NCBI GenBank assembly: GCA_035449045.1
Contig: DAOTKC010000001.1
Span: forward strand, 74,343 to 138,342
DNA length: 64,000 nt
Direction of reading: 5' to 3'
From: DAOTKC01 sp035449045
GTDB lineage: Bacteria > Bacillota > Clostridia > Christensenellales > CAG-917
Made by a program: the position numbers and the translations under genes. Positions 36,946 through 46,162 of this stretch are shown one piece after another; position 1 is the stretch's first letter, and every line of letters begins with the position of its first letter. The notes under the pieces are model-generated. The model searched no databases, was not told where the DNA came from, and was given only the letters and a program-made list of their open reading frames with translations.

Positions 36946-37470
36946 TTATTCTTCGGTTTCGGCTTCGCTCTCGCTTGCTTCGAGCGCTTCCTTGGCTTCT
37001 TCGGCGGACACTATGTCGAGCGCCTCCTCGGGAGCGGGCGAGTTCGCCTTGATTTCGGCTTTATCGGTAGCCTTTACGTCGTCCTTCTTCTTGCCGGCTT
37101 TTTTGGCGACCTTCTTGGCGGTCTTTTTGGCGGAGGGCTTCTTTTCGTCCATCGATGCGCCGCATTTCTTGCAGACTCTGATTTTCTTGAGCTTGCCGCC
37201 TTCCGTTATCTCTTGATGGCCTATTCTGACCACCTCGTTGCAGGCGGGGCAGATATGCATGACGTTGGAGCTGTCGAGGGTGCCTTCTTGCTTTAAGATG
37301 CCGCCCTTCTGCTGCGCCGTCTTGGGCTTGACGTGCTTTTTAATAATGTTGACGCCTTCGACGTAAATTCTTCCCGAATCGGTGTCGACGCCGAGCACCT
37401 TGCCCGCTTTGCCTTTATCTTTTCCAGCGATGACCATGACGCTGTCGCCTTTTTTTACATTCAACTTCAT
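36946..37470 (-). CDS. rplX: 50S ribosomal protein L24 with zinc-like ribbon and charged C-terminal tail
   Basis: Assembly-initiator protein of the 50S subunit. Residues 1-105 are normal L24: KOW domain (KKGDSVMVIAGKDKGKAGKVLG) and HVKPKTAQQKGGI. Two CxxC pairs (Cys74/77, Cys100/103) form a ribbon seen in a subset of L24 proteins. Beyond that is an unusual 66-residue tail, Lys/Ala-rich at 109-140 and strongly acidic at 141-174 (many Glu). Usual length is about 100-105, here 174. The frame stays open with normal codon use and ends before the hairpins upstream of rplE. Confidence 0.93.
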   Translation of the reverse strand: MKLNVKKGDSVMVIAGKDKGKAGKVLGVDTDSGRIYVEGVNIIKKHVKPKTAQQKGGILKQEGTLDSSNVMHICPACNEVVRIGHQEITEGGKLKKIRVCKKCGASMDEKKPSAKKTAKKVAKKAGKKKDDVKATDKAEIKANSPAPEEALDIVSAEEAKEALEASESEAETEE

Positions 37471-37545
37471 ATTTGACTCCTTTTGCCGAACCTGCGTTTT
37501 AGCGTGTCGTTTTTAACCTATAAACCTTATATTCGGCGAAAAACC

Positions 37546-37914
37546 TTACAGCACTTCGGGGGCGAGAGAGATAATCTTCATATAGCCCTTCTCGCGGAGT
37601 TCGCGCGCTATGGGCCCAAAGATGCGGGTGCCTCTCGGCTCTTTCTGGTTGTCGATGATGACGGCAGCGTTGTCGTCGAAAACGATGGTGGAACCGTCGG
37701 CGCGCCTTATGCCTTTATGCGTCCTGACGATGACGGCCTTGACGACCTCGCCCTTTTTGACGACGCCGCCCGGCGTCGCAGTCTTGACCGACGCCACTAT
37801 GACGTCGCCGATGTTGCCGCTTTTCCTAAACGAGCCGCCAAGCACTCTGATGCACATTATTTCCTTGGCGCCGGTGTTGTCCGCCGCCTTGAGAATGGTT
37901 TGTTGTTGTATCAT
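37546..37914 (-). CDS. rplN: 50S ribosomal protein L14
   Basis: Interface protein contacting 16S helix 14 and the binding site of the silencing factor RsfS. The 122 residues start [28 protein letters not shown] and end [23 protein letters not shown], fully typical. 75 nt with no recognisable site separate it from rplX. Confidence 0.97.
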   Translation of the reverse strand: MIQQQTILKAADNTGAKEIMCIRVLGGSFRKSGNIGDVIVASVKTATPGGVVKKGEVVKAVIVRTHKGIRRADGSTIVFDDNAAVIIDNQKEPRGTRIFGPIARELREKGYMKIISLAPEVL

Positions 37915-37924
37915 GGCTGCCTCC

Positions 37925-38179
37925 TTATTTCGCCTTATCGAGAATCTCTACAAGGCGCCAGCACTTGTCCTTGGACAGGCGGCGGGTTTCCTCGACGAGC
38001 ACTTTGTCGCCGATGCCGGCGGCGTTGCTCTCGTCGTGCGCCTTCAAGCGCTTCGTTCTCTTGACTATCTTCTTATAGAGAGGATGCTTGACGCGCTCCT
38101 CGATGACGAGGACTATCGTCTTATCCATTTTGTCGGACACCACGATGCCGGTCTTGGTCTTTCTCAAATTTCTTTCCAT
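37925..38179 (-). CDS. rpsQ: 30S ribosomal protein S17
   Basis: 16S rRNA 5'-domain binder, 84 residues, OB fold: [21 protein letters not shown], then [36 protein letters not shown]. Length and motifs are standard. It lies 14 nt after rpmC and 10 nt before rplN. Confidence 0.97.
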   Translation of the reverse strand: MERNLRKTKTGIVVSDKMDKTIVLVIEERVKHPLYKKIVKRTKRLKAHDESNAAGIGDKVLVEETRRLSKDKCWRLVEILDKAK

Positions 38180-38193
38180 CTTGCTGCTCCTCT

Positions 38194-38430
38194 CTATTTA
38201 GTCTTCTTCTTTGAAGCCGGACGGTTGAGTTCGGGGTAGATGTTGAGCTCGCGCTGGCGCAATATTGTTTTGACGCGCGCGATGTCTCTCTTGCATTCCA
38301 CAAGCACGTTGGCGTTGGTGAGCTGGTTGGTGGCGTGCTTGAAGCGGAGGAAGAAGAGCTGATTTTTGAGCTCGTTCAGCTTGGCGGAAAGTTCTTCCGT
38401 CGTCAGTTCGTAAAGCTGCTTATTCTTCAT
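38194..38430 (-). CDS. rpmC: 50S ribosomal protein L29
   Basis: Helical-hairpin protein at the polypeptide exit tunnel. The first 62 residues match L29 ([30 protein letters not shown]... [13 protein letters not shown]); a 16-residue tail ([16 protein letters not shown]) makes it 78 residues, slightly long. The ATG at 38430 overlaps the rplP end by 11 nt and has GGAGG 7 nt upstream. Confidence 0.96.
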   Translation of the reverse strand: MKNKQLYELTTEELSAKLNELKNQLFFLRFKHATNQLTNANVLVECKRDIARVKTILRQRELNIYPELNRPASKKKTK

Positions 38431-38866
38431 TGCTGGCCTCCTCCTTTACCGCCGCCGCAGTATCCCTTTTGATAAACTTGCACTTGATGGGGAGTTTCGT
38501 CCCTGCCAGGCGGAGAGCTTCTTTGGCGAGCTCTTCGGGCACGCCCGCGATTTCAAACAGCACTCTGCCGGGCTTTACGACGGCAACCCAGTATTCGGGC
38601 GAGCCTTTGCCGCTGCCCATGCGGGTTTCGGCGGGTTTCTTGGTGACGGGCTTGTGGGGGAAGATGTTGACCCAAACCTGACCGCCCCTCTTTATATATC
38701 TCGTCAGCGCGACGCGCGCCGCTTCTATCTGGTTGGAAGTTATCCACGCCGGCTCGGTCGCCTGTAGCGCGTATTCACCGTAGGCTATCATGTTGCCTTT
38801 GTGCGCCTCGCCCTTCATTCTGCCGCGGAAAACTCTTCTTCTTTTGACTCTCTTGGGCTGTAACAT
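38420..38866 (-). CDS. rplP: 50S ribosomal protein L16
   Basis: A-site-proximal 50S protein. The 148 residues show [78 protein letters not shown] and [16 protein letters not shown]. The ATG overlaps the rpsC stop by one base (TGATG), and the gene overlaps rpmC at its end. Confidence 0.97.
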   Translation of the reverse strand: MLQPKRVKRRRVFRGRMKGEAHKGNMIAYGEYALQATEPAWITSNQIEAARVALTRYIKRGGQVWVNIFPHKPVTKKPAETRMGSGKGSPEYWVAVVKPGRVLFEIAGVPEELAKEALRLAGTKLPIKCKFIKRDTAAAVKEEASNEE

Positions 38867-39525
38867 CAGTCGTTACCTCCTTCTTTAGCCTTGCCGAGGA
38901 TTTCGCCCTTGTATATCCAGCACTTGACGCCGATGACGCCGAAGGTGGTGTGCGCCTCGGCAAAGCCGAAGTCGATGTCGGCTCTGAGCGTCTGAAGGGG
39001 AATGGAGCCCTCGTGGTATTGTTCGCAACGCGCTATTTCGGCGCCGTCCAGCCTGCCCGCGACCATCGTCTTGATGCCCTTGGCGCCCGATTTCATGGCG
39101 CGCGCCATAGCTTGCTTCATGGTGCGGCGGAAGGATGAGCGCTTTTCGAGCTGAGCGGCGATGGATTCGGCGACCAGCTGAGCGTCGGCGTCGGGACGGC
39201 GGACTTCGATGATGTTGATGAGCACGGCGTTGCCGGCGGGGAGGAATGCCTGAACCTCGTTCTTGATTTCGGTCACGCCCGCGCCTTCTTTGCCGATAAG
39301 CATGGAGGGCCGGCCGGTGTGGATGCCCACTATGACCTTGCTGGCCGCGCGCTCGATGGTGATTTTGGAGATGGCGCGGTCATAATACTTCTTCTTTATG
39401 AACTTGCGGATTTTGTCGTCGGCGACGAGCGTCGCTGCGAAATCCTTTTTACCGGCATACCATTGGGCGTCCCACTGCTTATTGATTCCTATTCTGAGGC
39501 CGTGCGGATTGACTTTCTGTCCCAT
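38866..39525 (-). CDS. rpsC: 30S ribosomal protein S3
   Basis: mRNA entry-channel protein with an N-terminal KH domain. The true start is the ATG at 39525 ([29 protein letters not shown]) with GGAGG just upstream, giving 219 residues; the frame continues upstream only by chance. The KH GxxG-type stretch ([21 protein letters not shown]) and the C-terminal [24 protein letters not shown] segment, here [13 protein letters not shown], are visible. Confidence 0.97.
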   Translation of the reverse strand: MGQKVNPHGLRIGINKQWDAQWYAGKKDFAATLVADDKIRKFIKKKYYDRAISKITIERAASKVIVGIHTGRPSMLIGKEGAGVTEIKNEVQAFLPAGNAVLINIIEVRRPDADAQLVAESIAAQLEKRSSFRRTMKQAMARAMKSGAKGIKTMVAGRLDGAEIARCEQYHEGSIPLQTLRADIDFGFAEAHTTFGVIGVKCWIYKGEILGKAKEGGND

Positions 39526-39533
39526 ATATCCTC

Positions 39534-39917
39534 CTACTTCTTGGCGTCGAGAACGACGGTGATGTGGCTGGTGCGCTTGAGTATTCGGGCGGCTCTTCCC
39601 TTGGCGCGCGGCATAATCCGCTTCAAAACCGGCCCGCCGTCGCAGAAGCACTCGGCGATATAGAGGTCGTTCCTCGATTTATTTTGGAATTCGGCGTTGG
39701 CCGCCGCCGAATTAACCACCTTCAAGGCCACTTCGGCGCCCGATTTTCTGGTGTTTTCCAGCATCGCGACAGCCTCGTTCAAATCGCGGCCGCGGATGGT
39801 GTCGAGCACGACGCGGACTTTGTCGGGAGAAATTCTCACGAAACGGGCGACCGCCCGCGGACGCATATCTTTTGTTTGCGCCCTGTTCAACGCTTTAATC
39901 TTATTTCTGGTCGCCAT
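39534..39917 (-). CDS. rplV: 50S ribosomal protein L22
   Basis: Exit-tunnel protein whose beta-hairpin lines the constriction and is a macrolide-resistance site. The start is the ATG at 39917 ([31 protein letters not shown]) after a GGAGG motif; the longer upstream frame is an overlap with rpsS. The 127 residues include [26 protein letters not shown] sequence and [21 protein letters not shown]. Confidence 0.96.
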   Translation of the reverse strand: MATRNKIKALNRAQTKDMRPRAVARFVRISPDKVRVVLDTIRGRDLNEAVAMLENTRKSGAEVALKVVNSAAANAEFQNKSRNDLYIAECFCDGGPVLKRIMPRAKGRAARILKRTSHITVVLDAKK

Positions 39918-39925
39918 AACTCCTC

Positions 39926-40207
39926 CTACTTCTTCGCCGCCGCTTTCTTTTCGCCGGCGTGAATGGGATACTTGCGGGTAGCCACGAACTCGCCCAGCTT
40001 GTGACCGACCATATCCTCGCTGACGTAGACGGGAATATGCTTTCTGCCGTCGTGGACGGCTATGGTGTGACCGACCATCTCGGGGAATATCGTGGAAGCT
40101 CTCGACCAAGTCTTGATCGGGCGCTTCTCGCCGGTGGCGTTCATAATGTCGATCTTTTTAATCAGGGCTTCTTGGACATAAGGCCCTTTCTTTACGCTCC
40201 TGCTCAT
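39926..40207 (-). CDS. rpsS: 30S ribosomal protein S19
   Basis: 30S head protein. The 93 residues begin [20 protein letters not shown] and include [49 protein letters not shown], matching S19 throughout. It lies between rplB (12 nt upstream) and rplV. Confidence 0.97.
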   Translation of the reverse strand: MSRSVKKGPYVQEALIKKIDIMNATGEKRPIKTWSRASTIFPEMVGHTIAVHDGRKHIPVYVSEDMVGHKLGEFVATRKYPIHAGEKKAAAKK

Positions 40208-40219
40208 TTCGTGCCTCCG

Positions 40220-41047
40220 TCAGTTGATGCGCTTGATTATAAATCTATCGGTTGTGTTCTTCTTCTTTCTCGTCTTGTATCCCATGGCGGGCTTGCCCCA
40301 AGGAGTGACGGGCGAGGGCATACCGATGGGCGATTTGCCTTCGCCGCCGCCGTGCGGGTGGTCGCAGGGGTTCATGACAACGCCGCGGACGGTGGGACGG
40401 ATGCCTTTATGGCGCGTCTTGCCCGCTTTGCCCACTCTGACTATCTCGTGGTCGACGTTGCCTACTTGGCCGATTGTCGCCTTGCAGCGCGCTAAAATAT
40501 AGCGCATCTCGCCGCTCGGCAACCTCAGCGTGGCATATTTGCCTTCCTTGGCCATGAGCTGGGCGGCGCTTCCCGCCGTTCTCGCGATTTGGCCGCCGCG
40601 GCCGGGCTGCATCTCGATATTGTGGACCATGGTGCCTACGGGAATATTTTCAAGAGGCAGCGCGTTGCCCGCCTTGATGTCGGCACTCGGGCCGCTCATC
40701 ACCGTGGCGCCCTTGGTCAGCCCCAGCGGCGCGATGATATAGCGCTTCTCGCCGTCGGCATAGACCAAAAGAGCGATGTTGGCGCTTCTGTTGGGATCGT
40801 ATTCGATTTCGGCGACTTTGGCGGGGATGCCGTCTTTATCGCGCTTGAAGTCGATAATTCTGTATTTAATGCGGGCGCCGCCACCGATGTGGCGGACGGT
40901 TATCCTGCCCGTGGAGTTCCTGCCGCCCGTCTTGTTTAACGATTGCGTCAGGCTCTTTTCGGGGGTTTGAGTCGTTATCTCGTCAAACGCCGGAACCGTC
41001 ATAAAACGGCGGGCGGGCGATGTCGGTTTATACTTCTTGATTGCCAT
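40220..41047 (-). CDS. rplB: 50S ribosomal protein L2
   Basis: Primary 23S rRNA binder near the peptidyl-transferase centre. The 275 residues include [30 protein letters not shown], the central GDPVNRS-like [13 protein letters not shown], and the signature [19 protein letters not shown] near residue 225, which contains the conserved functional histidine. Standard length. Confidence 0.97.
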   Translation of the reverse strand: MAIKKYKPTSPARRFMTVPAFDEITTQTPEKSLTQSLNKTGGRNSTGRITVRHIGGGARIKYRIIDFKRDKDGIPAKVAEIEYDPNRSANIALLVYADGEKRYIIAPLGLTKGATVMSGPSADIKAGNALPLENIPVGTMVHNIEMQPGRGGQIARTAGSAAQLMAKEGKYATLRLPSGEMRYILARCKATIGQVGNVDHEIVRVGKAGKTRHKGIRPTVRGVVMNPCDHPHGGGEGKSPIGMPSPVTPWGKPAMGYKTRKKKNTTDRFIIKRIN

Positions 41048-41058
41048 GGTATTCCCTC

Positions 41059-41349
41059 CTAAGCCAAGCTCTCGAAGAACTCGATAGCCTTGCTGTCCGC
41101 GGTCAGCGTCACAATGGCCTTTTTGTAGGAAGATGTCCTGCCTTGCGTCCGGCCCATGCGCTTCATTTTGCCGCCGACGTTCACGGTGTTGACCTTCGCC
41201 ACCTTAACGTTGAAGATTTCCTCGACGGCGAGCTTGATTTGAGTCTTGGTCGCATCGCGGAGCACTTTGAAAGTATAGCGCTTGGACGCTATGCCGTCAT
41301 AGCTCTTTTCGGAAAGGATGGGCTTTATTATAATGTCGTAAGCCGTCAT
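41059..41349 (-). CDS. rplW: 50S ribosomal protein L23
   Basis: Exit-tunnel rim protein that docks trigger factor and SRP. The correct start is the ATG at 41349 ([19 protein letters not shown]), which overlaps the rplD stop by one base (TAATG). The 96 residues include KYTFKV-like [33 protein letters not shown] and [13 protein letters not shown], as expected. Confidence 0.96.
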   Translation of the reverse strand: MTAYDIIIKPILSEKSYDGIASKRYTFKVLRDATKTQIKLAVEEIFNVKVAKVNTVNVGGKMKRMGRTQGRTSSYKKAIVTLTADSKAIEFFESLA

Positions 41350-41969
41350 TATCCGTTGACCTCCTCGAGTTTTCTGACCGCCTCGGCGGTGATGATGACG
41401 ATGTTCTTGCTGACGAGGTCGTAGACGTTCAAAAGCTCGGCCGAGCAAACCTCGACGTTTTCGAGATTGGAGCATGAGCGGAGCGTCAACTCGTCGTCGC
41501 GATCGCGCACGATGAGGGCGGTGCCGGACGCGTTGAGCGCCTTGAGCGCCGAAGCCGCTTCTTTGGTCTTGCCTGCCGCTTTGAAGTCGTCGACTATGAC
41601 GATTTCATTTCTCCTCAGCTTTTCGGAGAGCGCCGAGCAAAGCGCGCCCGACTTCATCGACTTGTTGATTTTTTGGGAAAAATCGCGGGGCTTAGGCGCG
41701 AATACCACGCCGCCCTTGACGAACTGGGGCGCGCGGATGGAGCCCTGACGGGCGCGGCCCGTTCCCTTCTGGCGATAGGGCTTTTTGCCGCCGCCTCTGA
41801 CCTCGGCCATGGTGAGCGTGCTCTTGGTGCCCTGCCGTTTGTTGGCGAGCTGCGCCGTCACCACTTGGTGGATTAAAGGCTCGTTGTATTCCCTGCCGAA
41901 CACGGCGTCGGAAAGATTCATCTTTCCCACAACGGCGCCGGTCGTATTAAATACGCTGACTTCTATCAT
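41349..41969 (-). CDS. rplD: 50S ribosomal protein L4
   Basis: Exit-tunnel protein and, in E. coli, autogenous repressor of the S10 operon. The 206 residues show the extended-loop motif AEVRGGGKKPYRQKGTGRARQGSIRAPQFVKGGVVFAPKPRDF (about 55-97) and the C-terminal domain. Whether it acts on the hairpin in the rpsJ leader here is unknown. Confidence 0.97.
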   Translation of the reverse strand: MIEVSVFNTTGAVVGKMNLSDAVFGREYNEPLIHQVVTAQLANKRQGTKSTLTMAEVRGGGKKPYRQKGTGRARQGSIRAPQFVKGGVVFAPKPRDFSQKINKSMKSGALCSALSEKLRRNEIVIVDDFKAAGKTKEAASALKALNASGTALIVRDRDDELTLRSCSNLENVEVCSAELLNVYDLVSKNIVIITAEAVRKLEEVNG

Positions 41970-41980
41970 ATAGCTCTCCT

Positions 41981-42610
41981 TTAGGCCTTAATCGACTCTT
42001 TGACGACGACCATGCCGCCCTTGGGACCGGGAACGGCGCCCTTGATAAAGAGCAAGTTCCTAGCCGCGTCGATTTTGGCTATTTCGAGGTTCTGTATCGT
42101 AACTTGTTCGTTGCCGTATTGACCCGCCATGTGCTTGTTCTTGAAGACGCGTGAAGGATCGGAGTTGGCGGAAAGCGAGCCTACGCCTCTGTGGTAGCCC
42201 GAACCGTGTCCCATCGGTCCTCTCGCGCTGTTCCATCTCTGGATGACGCCCGAAAAGCCGCGGCCTTTGGTTTTGGCGGTGACGTCGACGTGATCGCCGA
42301 CCGTAAACACCGAGCACAGAATCAGCGAGCCGACCGTAATTTGCGCGGCGCCTTCGAGCTTGAGCTCTTTAAGATAACGCTTGGCGGAGACGCCGGCCTT
42401 CTTGAAGTGGCCCTTCAGCGGCTCGTTAACGTTCTTTTCTTTGATTTCGCCGAATGCAACCTGCACGGCTTCGTATCCATCCCGTTCTTTCGTCTTAACT
42501 TGGACGACGGGACAGGGACCGGCCTCTACCACGGTGACGGGTATAAATTTTCCGTCTTCCGTGAACAGTTGGCTCATTCCCAATTTTTTCCCAATGATTG
42601 CTTTATTCAT
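41981..42610 (-). CDS. rplC: 50S ribosomal protein L3
   Basis: 23S rRNA binder whose central loop reaches the peptidyl-transferase centre. The 209 residues start MNKAIIGKKLGMSQLFTEDGKFIPVTVVEAGP and contain KGRGFSGVIQRWNSARGPMGHGSGYHRGVGSLS (about 128-160) with the usual modified-Gln region. GGAGG precedes the ATG at 42610. Confidence 0.97.
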   Translation of the reverse strand: MNKAIIGKKLGMSQLFTEDGKFIPVTVVEAGPCPVVQVKTKERDGYEAVQVAFGEIKEKNVNEPLKGHFKKAGVSAKRYLKELKLEGAAQITVGSLILCSVFTVGDHVDVTAKTKGRGFSGVIQRWNSARGPMGHGSGYHRGVGSLSANSDPSRVFKNKHMAGQYGNEQVTIQNLEIAKIDAARNLLFIKGAVPGPKGGMVVVKESIKA

Positions 42611-42634
42611 TGATAAAGTTCACCTCCGAGTGGT

Positions 42635-42943
42635 TTAAAGCTTAATCGAAATGTCGACGCCGGCGGGGAGCTCCAGCTTCATGAGGCTGTCCACCGTCTT
42701 GGCGGTGGGGTTGAAGATGTCAATCAGCCTCTTGTGAGTGCGAAGCTCGAACTGCTCGCGGCTGTCTTTGTATTTGTGGGGCGAGCGCAAAATGGTGATG
42801 ATTTCCTTTTCTGTAGGCAACGGCATAGGGCCGGTAACTTTGGTGCCGGTGCGCTTAACCGTTTCCACAATCTTCTCGGCGGACAAGTCGATTAAGTTGT
42901 GGTCGTATGCTTTGAGCTTAATCCTAATTTTTTGACCTGCCAT
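42635..42943 (-). CDS. rpsJ: 30S ribosomal protein S10
   Basis: First gene of the S10-spc-alpha operon; S10 also acts as NusE in antitermination complexes. The 102 residues ([28 protein letters not shown]... [32 protein letters not shown]) match completely. AGGAGG lies 9 nt before the ATG at 42943. The mRNA leader is about 150 nt. Confidence 0.97.
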   Translation of the reverse strand: MAGQKIRIKLKAYDHNLIDLSAEKIVETVKRTGTKVTGPMPLPTEKEIITILRSPHKYKDSREQFELRTHKRLIDIFNPTAKTVDSLMKLELPAGVDISIKL

Positions 42944-43000
42944 TTTTGGCGTCCTCCTTAAGTCCTTTCCACTCGGCCTCGTGTGTCGCGAATCCCTTTT

Positions 43001-43022
43001 AAAAATGCGCCTGTTTTGGCGC
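43001..43022 (-). terminator. Terminator-like hairpin in the S10 operon leader
   Basis: On the minus strand GGCGC-type stem (43018-43022 with 43007-43011; GCGCC/GGCGC) with a 6-nt loop is followed by ATTTTTAAAA. It sits about 75 nt after the predicted start site and 58 nt before rpsJ, a position suited to attenuation. The stem is only 5 bp, so activity is uncertain. Confidence 0.45.
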
Positions 43023-43101
43023 CGGACCCTCCGCGGACGTTATCCTTTCGGAACCTCCCGCAAGAAAAGAAACACACCGTCCAGGGGCGGACAGCTTCCC
43101 T

Positions 43102-43130
43102 ATAATAGCAACTAAAGTTTTTTCTGTCAA
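43102..43130 (-). promoter_or_regulatory. Main promoter of the S10-spc-alpha operon
   Basis: Consensus TTGACA (43125-43130), 17-bp spacer, TATTAT (43102-43107) on the minus strand; start near 43095. The leader from there to 42944 has a 6-bp hairpin CTGTCC/GGACGG near its 5' end and the terminator-like hairpin. Upstream of the promoter, 43131-43302 is AT-rich and holds only the unassigned 5' region of the DUF378 gene. Confidence 0.88.
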
Positions 43131-43302
43131 ACGCTTTTTAAAAAATTCTCAACTTTTTCCTCGATTTTGTGTAATAAAAGCTGATTTTCGGCGTTTTTTC
43201 GCCCTTGATACAAATTTTTGGGGCTAAATGCAAAGTTTTGAATTTTTTCGATAAATCGGTAAAAAATAATAGCAACAACCAAAAAAGGAGTTTTTATTTT
43301 TT

Positions 43303-43554
43303 ATGATAACAATAATCGCTTTAATCATCGTCATTATCGGCGCGCTCAACTGGCTTGCAGTCGGCGCCTTCAATTTCAACGTCATCAACTGGATTTTCGG
43401 CGCCAACCTCTATATCATTCCGCGCATCCTCTACTCGCTGGTCGGCATAGCCGGACTTTGGCTCATTTACTACCTCATCCGCAACTGGACGGCAATCTGC
43501 CACAACCGCGCCGAGCACATGCGCGACGACCACCGCCACGACGACGTCCACTAA
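43303..43554 (+). CDS. DUF378 small membrane protein (YuzA-like)
   Basis: An 83-residue protein with two hydrophobic helices: IIALIIVIIGALNWLAVGAFNFNVINWIFG, the DUF378 hallmark GALNWL, then IPRILYSLVGIAGLWLIYYL, and a His/Asp-rich tail (RDDHRHDDVH). Function is unknown for the family. AAGGAG lies 12 nt before the ATG. The His-rich end could bind metal (speculative). The transcript probably runs into the hairpin-rich region that follows. Confidence 0.88.
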   Translation: MITIIALIIVIIGALNWLAVGAFNFNVINWIFGANLYIIPRILYSLVGIAGLWLIYYLIRNWTAICHNRAEHMRDDHRHDDVH

Positions 43555-43560
43555 AGATAC

Positions 43561-43765
43561 TCCCCGTTGGATGCCTGCATCCAATGGGGACACCGAATAA
43601 TTTGCCCCATTAAATGAGGTCATTTAACGGGAACCCCGATATAAATGGGCTACAACAAGTCCTATATTCAATAGCCTTGAATGCTTAGGCGCCCCGATTG
43701 AAGCGAAACCGCTTTAACCGTTAAGCAGAGATGGAAAAATCCGCGGAGCTCCGCGGATTTTTTTA
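43561..43765 (+). ncRNA. Candidate structured RNA with pseudoknot and terminal terminator
   Basis: Right after the DUF378 stop lie, in order: a 13-14 bp hairpin (43561-43574 with 43577-43590, one G-U); a second long hairpin (43606-43617 with 43620-43631, one A-C mismatch); GATATA 43638-43643 pairing with TATATT 43663-43668, whose loop GGCT 43648-43651 can pair with AGCC 43673-43676, an H-type pseudoknot; an 8-bp hairpin (43698-43705 with 43710-43717); and the terminator. No frame is open across it. It may be a stand-alone RNA processed from, or a 3' UTR of, the DUF378 transcript. The raiA class of Clostridia is one family to test; I cannot assign it. Confidence 0.5.
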
Positions 43766-43766
43766 T
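43736..43766. terminator. Bidirectional terminator between DUF378/RNA and the cupin gene
   Basis: A perfect inverted repeat, AAAAATCCGCGGAG/CTCCGCGGATTTTT, runs from 43736 to 43763 and is flanked by A and T tracts, so it can end both the rightward transcript and the leftward cupin transcript. Confidence 0.85.
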
Positions 43767-43792
43767 TGCTTTAGAACAAATCGGGCAAAAAA

Positions 43793-44131
43793 CTATTTGA
43801 AAAAGAAGCAGAGCCAGATGCAGGGGTTGGATGTTTTTAAGACTTTATGGGGGCGGTGGGCGGGAATAAAGCAGCTGTCGCCCTTTTTAAGCTCGACTAC
43901 TTCATCGTTAATCATCAGCGTCGATTCCCCTTCGATGACGCTCACCCACTCGTTTTCGGCTTGGTCGTAAATATCGGTGCCCTCGCCGTAGGACACTATT
44001 TTCTCAATTCTGACCGATTCGTTTCTGAACAGCACGGTGGCGACTTCTCCCGCCGCGTTCCAGAAAAATCGCTTGGTTTCGGTAGTGTCGCACGCCTTAT
44101 TATATTGAAATAAGTTTTCTTTTACTATCAT
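43793..44131 (-). CDS. Small cupin-domain protein
   Basis: A 112-residue single-domain cupin: YDQAENEWVSVIEGESTLMIN forms motif 1 and LKKGDSCFIPAHRPHKV motif 2. The first motif has YDQ where HxH metal ligands are common, while the Glu and the second-motif His remain. Members of this small family have no settled function. I start it at the ATG at 44131: the sequence upstream does not look like cupin and contains the promoter. The -10 box lies only 7 nt before this ATG, so the mRNA is probably leaderless. Confidence 0.8.
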   Translation of the reverse strand: MIVKENLFQYNKACDTTETKRFFWNAAGEVATVLFRNESVRIEKIVSYGEGTDIYDQAENEWVSVIEGESTLMINDEVVELKKGDSCFIPAHRPHKVLKTSNPCIWLCFFFK

Positions 44132-44138
44132 ACTTAAA

Positions 44139-44167
44139 ATTATATATGCGTGCGCAAAGAAGGTCAA
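44139..44167 (-). promoter_or_regulatory. Promoter of the cupin gene, leaderless arrangement
   Basis: Minus-strand TTGACC (44162-44167), 17 bp, TATAAT (44139-44144), then 7 nt to the ATG at 44131. Transcription should begin at or within 1-2 nt of the start codon. Confidence 0.75.
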
Positions 44168-44337
44168 TCTTTTTACGAAAGACGAAAGCGATTTTTCGCT
44201 AAATTTCGCAAACCAAAAAATAAACAAAACGCAGGTGGGAAAGCCCGCGTTTTTTAGCGTTTTTTAGTCTGAAACTACTGTTAAAGAAAAGTTATAGTCG
44301 AGATATCCGATTCTTAAATTTTAATCGGCTCGCGTTA

Positions 44338-46155
44338 TCAGGATTTAAACATCTGCTTCATGCGCTGCTCACGGCTCAGCGTGCGCTTGCGGATTCGGAG
44401 TGATTTCGGCGTGACCTCCAAAAGCTCGTCGTCGTTCAAAAATTCCAAACATTCCTCGAGTGAAAACTTACGTGTCGCGTTCAGGCGCAGCGCCTCGTCG
44501 CTGCCGGCGGCGCGGATATTGGTGACGTGCTTTTTCTTGCAGACATTGACGACGATATCGCCCGCCTTGGGGGAGACGCCCACCACCATACCCTCGTAGA
44601 CGGGCGTGACGGGATCGATGAAGAGCAGGCCGCGCTCCTGCGCGTTGAAGAGGCCGTAGGTGGTGGCCTCGCCCGTCTCGAAGGCGACAAGCGAGCCCTC
44701 CGTCCTTCTCGGAATTTCGCCTTTCATCGGCTCGTAGCCGTTAAAAACGGCCGACATCACGGCTTCGCCGCGCGTCTCCGTCAAAAGCTCGTTTTTATAG
44801 CCGAACAGCCCGCGTGAGGGGATATTGAACTCGAGGCGGACGCGGTTTGCTATATTCTGCATATAAGCAAGCTCGCCGCGGCGCGCGCCCGCCGACGACA
44901 TGACGGCGCCTACGTATTCGGAGGGGACGTCGACGACAAGCTTGTCAACGGGCTCGCATACCACGCCGTTTATCGTTTTCAGCATGACTTTGGGCGTAGA
45001 AACCTGAAATTCGTAGCCGTCGCGGCGCATTGTTTCGATTAAAATCGAAAGGTGCATTTCGCCCCTGCCCAGCACGCGGAAGGCATCAGTGCTCGAGGTG
45101 TTTTCCACCCTGAGCGCGACGTCTTTCAGCAGTTCGCGGTTGAGGCGGTCGCGGATTTGGCGGGTGGTGACGTATTTGCCTTCCCTGCCCGCGAAGGGGC
45201 TGTCGTTGACGGAAAAAATCATCTCTACCGTGGGCTCGGTGATTTTGACGAAGGAAAGCGGCTCGACGGCGTCGGGAGAACAGACGGTGTCGCCGATGGT
45301 GATATCCTCTATTCCCGAAAAGCACACAATGTCGCCGGCGTTCGCCCTTGCCACGGGCACGCGTTTTAATCCTTCAATCAAATATAGATTAACCAATTTT
45401 CCGCGCGCCGGCTGTTTTAGGTTGTTGTAGTCGCAGACGACGATGTCGGCGCCCGACACTGCGGTGCCCCGCTCGATTCTGCCTATTCCGATTCTTCCGA
45501 CGTAGTCGTTGTAGTCGATTGAAGAGGTCAAAAGCTGAAGCCCGCCTTCCTCCGATACCTCGGGCGGCTCAACATAGTCTATGATGGTATCGAACAAGGG
45601 CTTTAAGCTGTCATTCGCCGTTTCGGGCGTAAATCCCGCCCGCCCCTGCCGCGCCGAGCAGTAGACAACGGGACTGTTTAACTGCTCGTCGGTGGCGTTC
45701 ATGTCCATTAAAAGCTCTAAAATCTCGTCCACGACTTCCTTTATTCTGGCGTCGGGACGGTCGATTTTATTGACGACGAGAATTATTTTGAGCTTGAGCT
45801 CCAGCGCCTTGCCCAAAACGAAGCGCGTCTGGGGCATCGGCCCCTCGAGGGCGTCGACGAGAAGAAGCACGCCCGAAACCATCTTGAGCACGCGCTCCAC
45901 CTCGCCGCCGAAGTCGGCGTGGCCGGGAGTGTCTATTATGTTGATTTTTATGCCGCCGTAGTTTACCGCGGTGTTTTTGGCTAGTATGGTGATGCCGCGC
46001 TCGCGCTCCAGCTCGCCCGAATCCATAACGCGCTCGGCGACCTGCTGGTTGGCGCGGAAAGTTCCGCTTTGTTTTAGTAGTTCGTCGACCAAGGTCGTCT
46101 TGCCGTGGTCTACGTGGGCTATTATTGCTACATTCCTTAAATCATCTCTTTTCAT
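44338..46155 (-). CDS. typA: Translational GTPase TypA/BipA
   Basis: Ribosome-associated GTPase involved in 50S assembly and stress adaptation. The 605-residue protein has G1 [15 protein letters not shown], the G2 region [11 protein letters not shown]3 [15 protein letters not shown]4 NKIDRPDAR, then EF-G-like domains II, III and V and the TypA-specific C-terminal domain. It starts 7 nt after the GH13 stop, so it is probably co-transcribed with that gene. The region 44168-44337 between it and the cupin promoter shows no clear feature. Confidence 0.96.
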   Translation of the reverse strand: MKRDDLRNVAIIAHVDHGKTTLVDELLKQSGTFRANQQVAERVMDSGELERERGITILAKNTAVNYGGIKINIIDTPGHADFGGEVERVLKMVSGVLLLVDALEGPMPQTRFVLGKALELKLKIILVVNKIDRPDARIKEVVDEILELLMDMNATDEQLNSPVVYCSARQGRAGFTPETANDSLKPLFDTIIDYVEPPEVSEEGGLQLLTSSIDYNDYVGRIGIGRIERGTAVSGADIVVCDYNNLKQPARGKLVNLYLIEGLKRVPVARANAGDIVCFSGIEDITIGDTVCSPDAVEPLSFVKITEPTVEMIFSVNDSPFAGREGKYVTTRQIRDRLNRELLKDVALRVENTSSTDAFRVLGRGEMHLSILIETMRRDGYEFQVSTPKVMLKTINGVVCEPVDKLVVDVPSEYVGAVMSSAGARRGELAYMQNIANRVRLEFNIPSRGLFGYKNELLTETRGEAVMSAVFNGYEPMKGEIPRRTEGSLVAFETGEATTYGLFNAQERGLLFIDPVTPVYEGMVVGVSPKAGDIVVNVCKKKHVTNIRAAGSDEALRLNATRKFSLEECLEFLNDDELLEVTPKSLRIRKRTLSREQRMKQMFKS

Positions 46156-46162
46156 ATATTAA

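Noticed and set aside
39534..40109. Longer versions of rplV, rpsC (to 39651) and rplW (to 41475)
   Set aside because: The upstream parts overlap the preceding ribosomal genes and give arginine-rich nonsense; the downstream ATGs have good ribosome-binding sites and match the family N-termini.
43303..43554. A minus-strand 100-codon frame opposite the DUF378 gene (43321-43623)
   Set aside because: The plus-strand product has the clear DUF378 pattern and a ribosome-binding site; the opposite frame has neither and runs into the structured RNA.
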